Shown piece by piece: positions 1-3,599 of a DNA stretch of 5,439 nucleotides. Within the stretch, counting starts at the first letter, position 1, and every line of letters begins with the position of its first letter. The notes under the pieces were generated by a model that did no database searches, had not been told where the DNA came from, and saw only the letters and a list, made by a program, of their open reading frames with translations. The stretch is from positions 1 through 5,439 of the forward strand of contig CALKHY010000063.1 in assembly GCA_937988795.1 (NCBI GenBank), in the 5' to 3' direction. Made by a program: the position numbers and the translations under genes. Origin of the DNA: an uncultured Candidatus Saccharibacteria bacterium. Its GTDB lineage: Bacteria; Patescibacteriota; Saccharimonadia; Saccharimonadales; UBA4665.

Positions 1-1087
1 TGTTGGTCTCAGGCACCTGAATGGGCTGGAAGCGGCGCTCGAGTGCGGCGTCTTTCTCGATGTGCTTGGTGTACTCGGCGGTGGTGGTGGCGCCGATCAG
101 CTGCATCTTTCCGCGGGCCAACGCAGGCTTGAGGATATTGCCAGCGTCCATAGCGCCTTCGGCGGCGCCCGCGCCGACGATCAGGTGCAGCTCGTCGATG
201 AAGACGATGGTCTTCTTGTCGTTCTCGAGCTCGGCCATGACTTTCTTTAGTCGCTCCTCGAACTCGCCACGGTACTTGGTGCCGGCGATCATGCCAGCGA
301 GGTCAAGCATAATGATGCGCTTATCAAGCAGGCTGTCGGGCACGTCCTCGGCAACGATGCGCTGGGCGAGGCCCTCAACAATTGCTGTCTTACCAACGCC
401 TGGCTCACCGATCAATACCGGGTTGTTCTTGGTGCGGCGGTTCAGAACGGTGATGACGCGGCGGATTTCGTTTTCGCGGCCGACGACAGGATCAAGCTTG
501 CCCTGGCGCGCTTCGGCAGTCAGGTCGGTACCGAAGAAGTCGAGCGCTGTCTTGCGGCCCTTGTTGCGGCCGGGTGCACGCCGGCGGCTTTCGGTTTCGC
601 CGCCGCTCCCGCTCTCCTCGAAGTGCTGACGGCTCAGGAACTGCTCCACTTCGTTTGCCAAAGCGTCAATGTTGACGTTCATGGCACGGAGCAGCATCGT
701 GGCGCGCGCGTTCTTCTGGCTCAGCAGTGCATCAAGGATATGCTCGGTGCCGCAGAATTCCTGGCCGTATTCCTGGGCGGTGTCGTAGGCCATCTTAAGC
801 GTTAGTTTGGCAGTTTCGCTCAGACCCTTGGCGCCGGCGTTCACTACCATTGTCTTAGGGGTCAAATTTAGTGCGATCCGCGCACGGTCGAGCGTAACGC
901 CCGCGCCTTCCAGAATCTTTGCACCCATGCAGCCATCCTGCGCCAAAATGCCGAGCAGCAGGTGCTCTGTGCCAACGTACGCGCTGCCAAAGCTGCGGGC
1001 AATAGCGTCAGCGTGCCGCAAACTCTCCAACGCGTTGTTGGTGAGGTGATTCAAAAATTCTTGGAACTCTGCGGAATCTGGAGTCAT
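1..1087 (-). CDS. clpC: ATP-dependent Clp protease ATP-binding subunit ClpC, N-terminal part (cut by window edge)
   Basis: This is a cytosolic Hsp100 AAA+ unfoldase that unfolds substrates and feeds them to the ClpP peptidase. The first 362 codons are present; the family is usually 800-860 residues, so the rest of D1, any middle/UVR region and D2 lie beyond base 1. Residues 1-153 form the double Clp-N repeat, with two matching GTEH motifs ([12 protein letters not shown] and [12 protein letters not shown]). A glycine-rich then basic linker (residues 158-179) leads to DFFGTDLT. D1 shows Walker A GEPGVGKT (227-234), pore loop KYRG (271-274), Walker B IVFIDELH (294-301), sensor-1 region GATTTAEY and arginine fingers R351/R352. 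ATG 1087 is chosen because the Clp-N fold begins at once and the CIRCE/promoter abuts it; no Shine-Dalgarno is visible. ClpA or ClpB are alternatives, but D1 sequence and CIRCE control favour ClpC. No clpP is in the window. Confidence 0.95.
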   Translation of the reverse strand, partial: MTPDSAEFQEFLNHLTNNALESLRHADAIARSFGSAYVGTEHLLLGILAQDGCMGAKILEGAGVTLDRARIALNLTPKTMVVNAGAKGLSETAKLTLKMAYDTAQEYGQEFCGTEHILDALLSQKNARATMLLRAMNVNIDALANEVEQFLSRQHFEESGSGGETESRRRAPGRNKGRKTALDFFGTDLTAEARQGKLDPVVGRENEIRRVITVLNRRTKNNPVLIGEPGVGKTAIVEGLAQRIVAEDVPDSLLDKRIIMLDLAGMIAGTKYRGEFEERLKKVMAELENDKKTIVFIDELHLIVGAGAAEGAMDAGNILKPALARGKMQLIGATTTAEYTKHIEKDAALERRFQPIQVPETN

Positions 1088-1093
1088 ACGTAC

Positions 1094-1123
1094 ATGATAC
1101 TAGCCTTAGCACTCACAAGTCAA
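1094..1123 (-). promoter_or_regulatory. Probable housekeeping-sigma promoter of clpC, giving a leaderless or near-leaderless mRNA
   Basis: On the minus strand TTGACT (1123-1118) and TATCAT (1099-1094) are separated by 18 bases. The -10 box ends six bases before the A of the clpC ATG, so transcription should begin at or within a base or two of that A. The short sequence before ATG has no Shine-Dalgarno, which agrees. An alternative -10, TAGTAT (1102-1097), has a poorer 15-base spacer. The start point is inferred from box positions only. Confidence 0.7.
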
Positions 1124-1132
1124 GAGTGCTAA
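1106..1132 (-). promoter_or_regulatory. CIRCE operator (HrcA binding site) of clpC
   Basis: This is a perfect inverted repeat, TTAGCACTC (1106-1114), a 9-base spacer (1115-1123) and GAGTGCTAA (1124-1132), matching the CIRCE consensus at every arm position. CIRCE binds the repressor HrcA, whose activity depends on GroEL, so bound genes are induced by heat or misfolded protein. It lies 18 bases upstream of the clpC ATG and 7 bases past the stop of the preceding gene, so clpC is the only plausible target. On the minus strand the spacer begins TTGACT, which serves as the probable -35 box, so bound HrcA should block RNA polymerase directly. Confidence 0.96.
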
Positions 1133-1139
1133 CCGCCAA

Positions 1140-1451
1140 TTATTTCTCTGACGTACGCTGATTTTCATTCTGTTTTCGGTGCTTCTCCTCCAGCATTTGT
1201 TTGCCGATTGCACCAAGAGCATCCATTTCGATCTTGCGGCCGACATCACTATCTAGCTTGGTTCGCAAATACTGGCGACTGATTGCTGCAATAATGCCTG
1301 TTATCGCGGCGCCAAAAAATACAATTATTGTAAACCAGCTCACCCGGCCACTGATCGCCTCACCCCGAAGCTGACCAAATCCCCAGAACACCAGTCCAAG
1401 CATCACGCCCAACACAACCGTGGCTATAAAATACCGCTTACGATAATCCAT
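1140..1451 (-). CDS. Small two-helix membrane protein of unknown function (103 aa)
   Basis: I do not recognise this protein. It has a basic N-terminus (MDYRKR), a hydrophobic segment at about residues 8-26, a short loop, a second segment at about 38-57, and a hydrophilic, charged C-terminal tail (58-103) rich in K, E, Q and N. By the positive-inside rule both ends face the cytoplasm, with a short external hairpin containing RGEAISGR. The start is ATG 1451: an upstream in-frame TTG at 1466 would overlap the -10 box, while the ATG sits six bases behind TACAAT. The gene lies 24 bases after the 86-residue membrane gene and its stop is 7 bases from the clpC CIRCE. A link to envelope stress or to ClpC would be guesswork. 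Confidence 0.75.
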   Translation of the reverse strand: MDYRKRYFIATVVLGVMLGLVFWGFGQLRGEAISGRVSWFTIIVFFGAAITGIIAAISRQYLRTKLDSDVGRKIEMDALGAIGKQMLEEKHRKQNENQRTSEK

Positions 1452-1457
1452 GCGGGT

Positions 1458-1486
1458 ATTGTACAACTTGGCACGTCAATTGTCGC
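1458..1486 (-). promoter_or_regulatory. Probable promoter of the 103-aa membrane protein gene, leaderless geometry
   Basis: On the minus strand GCGACA (1486-1481, four of six matches to TTGACA) and TACAAT (1463-1458) are 17 bases apart. The -10 ends six bases before ATG 1451, the same gap as at clpC, so the transcript probably starts at the ATG. No Shine-Dalgarno is visible. The -35 half lies within the last codons of the preceding 86-aa gene. A nearby TTGACG (1479-1474) is too close to the -10 (10 bases) to act as its -35. Confidence 0.55.
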
Positions 1487-1736
1487 TCTTCTTTGAAAAA
1501 TGCGCGCCAACAAGAGAAATAATCATCGCCACGAAAGCAATGGCCGCCACCCTGCCTGCAATCAGCGTGATTGTATGCGTTGCCTCCAGACCGGAGCAGC
1601 TGTTGTTGGCTTTTCCCAAGCTGGTGCAGCCATACATGCCAAACAGGCGCCAGAGCATAATAGCCAATGATAAAACGAAGATAGCTGCAGCTATAGCAGC
1701 TATCTTCTTACATACATGGCGACTTGGGAGTTTCAT
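1476..1736 (-). CDS. Small two-helix membrane protein with external cysteine pair, unknown function (86 aa)
   Basis: I do not recognise this protein. A basic N-terminus (KLPSRHVCKK) precedes a hydrophobic segment at about residues 12-34, then a 20-residue loop with Cys37 and Cys47, a second segment at about 55-78, and a basic C-terminus (SKKSDN). The positive-inside rule puts both ends in the cytoplasm and the cysteine loop outside, where a disulfide is possible. This resembles in outline the small pilin-like or TrbC-like two-helix proteins, but I see no motif that proves it. ATG 1736 has AAGGA nine bases upstream and follows the nusA stop by 18 bases, so it is probably cotranscribed with nusA. 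The early codons K10-F20 sit in a strong inverted repeat. It ends with TGA. Confidence 0.75.
   Translation of the reverse strand: MKLPSRHVCKKIAAIAAAIFVLSLAIMLWRLFGMYGCTSLGKANNSCSGLEATHTITLIAGRVAAIAFVAMIISLVGAHFSKKSDN
1677..1707 (-). repeat. Perfect 12-bp inverted repeat (hairpin) at the 5' end of the 86-aa gene
   Basis: The arms are GAAGATAGCTGC (1677-1688) and GCAGCTATCTTC (1696-1707) with a 7-base loop (1689-1695). An overlapping perfect palindrome, ATAGCTGCAGCTAT, spans 1681-1694. In the transcript the hairpin covers codons 10-20 and is followed by G and TTTTA, so it could pause or terminate transcription coming from nusA, or affect translation. It may equally be a by-product of the repeated IAA codons (KKIAAIAAAIF). 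Confidence 0.6.
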
Positions 1737-1754
1737 CTCCTGCTGTCCTTGGGG

Positions 1755-2897
1755 CTACTCGCCATGCTCTTCGATGGCTTCAAGCAGGCTGCTTTCCAGC
1801 TCGCTCTTCTTCTTGAGCTTGGGCTTTGGCGCAGGCTCCTGCTGAGCGGCTTGCTCGGGCTTCTCGGCCTCGATGTCCAGTTCGTAGCCGGTCAGCTTGC
1901 TGGCGAGGCGGACGTTCTGGCCGCCGCGGCCGATGGCGATCGACAGCTGGTCTTCAGGCACGGTTACCTTGGCCTTCTTGTTGGCCTCGTCGACCTCAAC
2001 CTTGGTTACCTTGGTCGGGCTGAGCGCCTGGGTGATGTATTCAACAATGTCGTCGCTGTAGACGATGATGTCGATCTTCTCCTGCTCGCCGATCTCGCTC
2101 ATGACAGCGTTCACGCGGGTGCCGTGGCCGCCGACAAAGGTGCCGACCGGGTCAACGCCGGGCACGGTGCTGGCTACAGCCAGTTTGGTGCGGATACCGG
2201 CCTCGCGGGCCATGCCCTTGATTTCAACGGCGCCACTCTCCATTTCGGGCACTTCGGCGCGGAACAGCCATTCCACAAACTCCTTGCAGCCGCGAGACAC
2301 AACCAGCTGCGGACCGCGCGGGCCGCGTTCAACGTCCTTAAGGTATACCTTAAGGCGCTGGCCGGGGTAGTACCGCTCACCCTGGATCTGCTCGCTGCGC
2401 GGCATAATGCCCTGTGCTTTACCGAGGTCAACGCGCACGATGTTACCCTCTACGCGGCTCACTAGCGCGTTAATAACAGTACCGATCTTGTCCTGGAACT
2501 CGTTCATGATAATTTCGCGCTCGGCTTCGCGCAGACGCTGCAAAATAACCTGCTTGGCAGTCTGGGCAGCCACGCGGCCGAAGTCGCTGACTTTCTCGTG
2601 CACTTCGATCTGGTCGCCGATTTGCGCGTCTTTCTTCATGACCTGAGCGTCGCTGAGGCTGATCTCGTACGCAGCGTTCTTGACCTCTTCGACAACCTCT
2701 TTCATGACGTAGGCGTCGACATCACCGGTGTTGAGGTTCATGGTGACGCGAACCTCTTGCTCGCGGTCGCCGTAGTCACGGCGGTATGCAGCAGCCAGAG
2801 CCTGCTCAACAATCTCTCTAACGGTGTCTTCGGGTAAGTTCTTCTCCTCGGCAATAGCTTTGATTGCAATTGCCAGCTGTTTAAAATCCATGTCCAT
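1755..2897 (-). CDS. nusA: Transcription termination/antitermination factor NusA (380 aa)
   Basis: NusA binds RNA polymerase and nascent RNA and controls pausing, intrinsic termination and antitermination. Domains read in order: the polymerase-binding N-terminal domain (about 1-130, with ALAAAYRRDYG at 34-43), S1 (about 137-203, ending GPRGPQLVVSR), KH1 (about 204-277, with DPVGTFVGGHGTRV) and KH2 (about 280-345, with AIGRGGQNVRLAS and TGYELDIE). A tail of about 35 residues, proline/lysine-rich then acidic, ends the protein; the C-terminal acidic repeats of Escherichia coli NusA are absent, as in many bacteria. The KH1 loop is GGHG (256-259) where GMRG is common. ATG 2897 is chosen because AAAGGA lies eight bases upstream; the next ATG (2891) would give 14. 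The frame stays open upstream to 2993, but that stretch includes the promoter. rimP and infB are not adjacent. Confidence 0.97.
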   Translation of the reverse strand: MDMDFKQLAIAIKAIAEEKNLPEDTVREIVEQALAAAYRRDYGDREQEVRVTMNLNTGDVDAYVMKEVVEEVKNAAYEISLSDAQVMKKDAQIGDQIEVHEKVSDFGRVAAQTAKQVILQRLREAEREIIMNEFQDKIGTVINALVSRVEGNIVRVDLGKAQGIMPRSEQIQGERYYPGQRLKVYLKDVERGPRGPQLVVSRGCKEFVEWLFRAEVPEMESGAVEIKGMAREAGIRTKLAVASTVPGVDPVGTFVGGHGTRVNAVMSEIGEQEKIDIIVYSDDIVEYITQALSPTKVTKVEVDEANKKAKVTVPEDQLSIAIGRGGQNVRLASKLTGYELDIEAEKPEQAAQQEPAPKPKLKKKSELESSLLEAIEEHGE

Positions 2898-2905
2898 ATG
2901 TTTTG

Positions 2906-2911
2906 TCCTTT
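2906..2911 (-). promoter_or_regulatory. Ribosome binding site of nusA
   Basis: AAAGGA lies eight bases before ATG 2897 and decides this start over ATG 2891. It sits in the loop of a possible 6-bp stem, CCATAT (2919-2914 on the minus strand) with ATATGG (2899-2894), that would include the start codon. The stem is AT-rich and weak. Confidence 0.75.
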
Positions 2912-2928
2912 CTATATGGCCTGACACG

Positions 2929-2948
2929 AAAAAAGCCGACCTGCCGGC
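2929..2948 (-). terminator. Possible intrinsic terminator/attenuator in the nusA leader
   Basis: On the minus strand GCCG (2948-2945), loop GCAGGT and CGGC (2938-2935) form a 4-bp GC stem, extendable by one G-U pair, followed at once by TTTTTT (2934-2929). It lies after the nusA promoter and before the nusA Shine-Dalgarno, so termination here would reduce nusA expression. NusA stimulates pausing and hairpin termination, so negative feedback is possible. The stem is short, which limits confidence. It could instead end transcripts of the upstream 176-aa gene. Confidence 0.5.
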
Positions 2949-2964
2949 CGACCAATCATTACTG

Positions 2965-2993
2965 AGTATAACGGCCGTACGCGAAATAGTCAA
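2965..2993 (-). promoter_or_regulatory. Housekeeping-sigma promoter of nusA
   Basis: On the minus strand TTGACT (2993-2988) and TATACT (2970-2965) are separated by exactly 17 bases, each matching consensus at five of six positions. Transcription should begin near 2958, giving a leader of about 60 bases with the hairpin-T6 element and Shine-Dalgarno. The spacer holds an 8-bp palindrome, ACGGCCGT (2971-2978), too short to call an operator. The promoter probably also drives the 86-aa membrane gene. Confidence 0.85.
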
Positions 2994-3023
2994 CTCAAAC
3001 TTAGCTACCGTCGGTTAAACCGC

Positions 3024-3554
3024 CTAAGGGGCTTGTGCTTGAACGTGCCGCACCGCCAGCTGGGCGGCAGCAAGTGGAGTCTCGGGCCGAGGTTCTGCCG
3101 CCCCTACCGCGGCAACAGCTTCTGCAATTACAGGGTTCGCCGACAGAAATGAGTCCGGGATCGCCATGGCGGGCACCTCTTTATGGCGTTGCAAAGCAGC
3201 CGCGCGATAAGCAAGAACCCCTGCTGTAAGCTCCGGATAGTCTGACGGATACGGCACAGTGACTAATACCCTGTCGCCCCATAACGGCTGACTAGAGGTA
3301 GCGCCAGGCTTCACCCCTTCTGCGCTTGAATAGTCCGCGAACTGCGCATTGGTACGCAAGAGTCCCAGCCGGGCCAGCACTCCCCACATGCCACGCGCGC
3401 GATTGACCAATAACCCTCGTTCAGGGTCGCTTGCTGCAAAGAGGGTCCGCATATCGGCCGCAATTCCAGCATGTCTCCAGCGAGGCTTCGGCACTTCCAC
3501 CTGCAGTCTAGGATAGTGACTCAGGAGAGGATCGCCGCGCCTTGGCACGAACAC
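3024..3554 (-). CDS. Hypothetical protein, no recognised family (176 aa)
   Basis: I do not recognise this protein. It has no clear membrane segment or signal peptide. It starts with a basic, proline-rich stretch (about 1-30), has a middle with LLVNRARGMWGVLARLGLL (48-66) and DRVLVTVPYPSDYPEL (94-109), and ends in an alanine-rich, probably helical tail (about 138-176). The start is uncertain: GTG 3554 is the furthest upstream start that keeps the divergent promoter region outside the gene, GTG 3548 is next, and the first ATG encodes residue 35 (3452); no Shine-Dalgarno supports any of them. Codon use is looser than in nusA or the aminopeptidase, with TTA, GGG and AGG present. It ends 30 bases before the nusA -35 box, in the place where rimP often lies, but it does not resemble RimP. 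Confidence 0.6.
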   Translation of the reverse strand: MFVPRRGDPLLSHYPRLQVEVPKPRWRHAGIAADMRTLFAASDPERGLLVNRARGMWGVLARLGLLRTNAQFADYSSAEGVKPGATSSQPLWGDRVLVTVPYPSDYPELTAGVLAYRAAALQRHKEVPAMAIPDSFLSANPVIAEAVAAVGAAEPRPETPLAAAQLAVRHVQAQAP

Positions 3555-3555
3555 G

Positions 3556-3582
3556 TTCGCAAGTAAGCTTCTATGCTAGAAT
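3556..3582 (+). promoter_or_regulatory. Candidate promoter of the M1 aminopeptidase gene
   Basis: TAGAAT (3577-3582) matches the -10 consensus at five of six positions. TTCGCA (3556-3561) is a weak -35 with a short 15-base spacer. The -10 ends nine bases before ATG 3592, predicting a leader of 0-3 bases. Only GGA (3583-3585) could serve as a minimal Shine-Dalgarno, and it would be barely transcribed. Confidence 0.4.
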
Positions 3583-3599
3583 GGAATCTATATGAGCAA
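3573..3599 (-). promoter_or_regulatory. Weak candidate promoter of the 176-aa gene
   Basis: On the minus strand TAGCAT (3578-3573) could be a -10 box, with TTGCTC (3599-3594) 15 bases upstream as a poor -35. It would start a transcript about 12 bases before GTG 3554. It overlaps the divergent aminopeptidase promoter and start codon, so the two transcription units would compete. Support is weak. Confidence 0.25.

Noticed and set aside
21..629. Plus-strand open frame of 202 codons, serine/arginine-rich
   Set aside because: It is the antisense shadow of clpC; the Walker A and B codons of the real gene lie on the other strand.
1106..1132. CIRCE inverted repeat read as a terminator of the 103-aa gene
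   Set aside because: It matches the HrcA operator perfectly and has no T run on the minus-strand side.
1452..1466. TTG start at 1466 for the 103-aa gene, adding five residues
   Set aside because: The added codons overlap the TACAAT -10 box, and an ATG lies at the expected distance downstream.
1716..2465. Plus-strand open frame of 249 codons, leucine-rich
   Set aside because: It is antisense to nusA, whose S1 and KH domains are unmistakable. Its composition is the reverse-complement shadow of GC-rich nusA codons, and it has no ribosome binding site.
2898..2993. N-terminal extension of NusA by 32 residues
   Set aside because: The frame is open, but the extra stretch covers the -10 box, the hairpin-T6 element and the Shine-Dalgarno, while the NusA fold begins at MDMDFKQ.
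3012..3022. Small inverted repeat CGGTTAAACCG between the 176-aa gene and the nusA promoter
   Set aside because: Five-base arms with a one-base centre and no T run are too short to call a terminator or operator.
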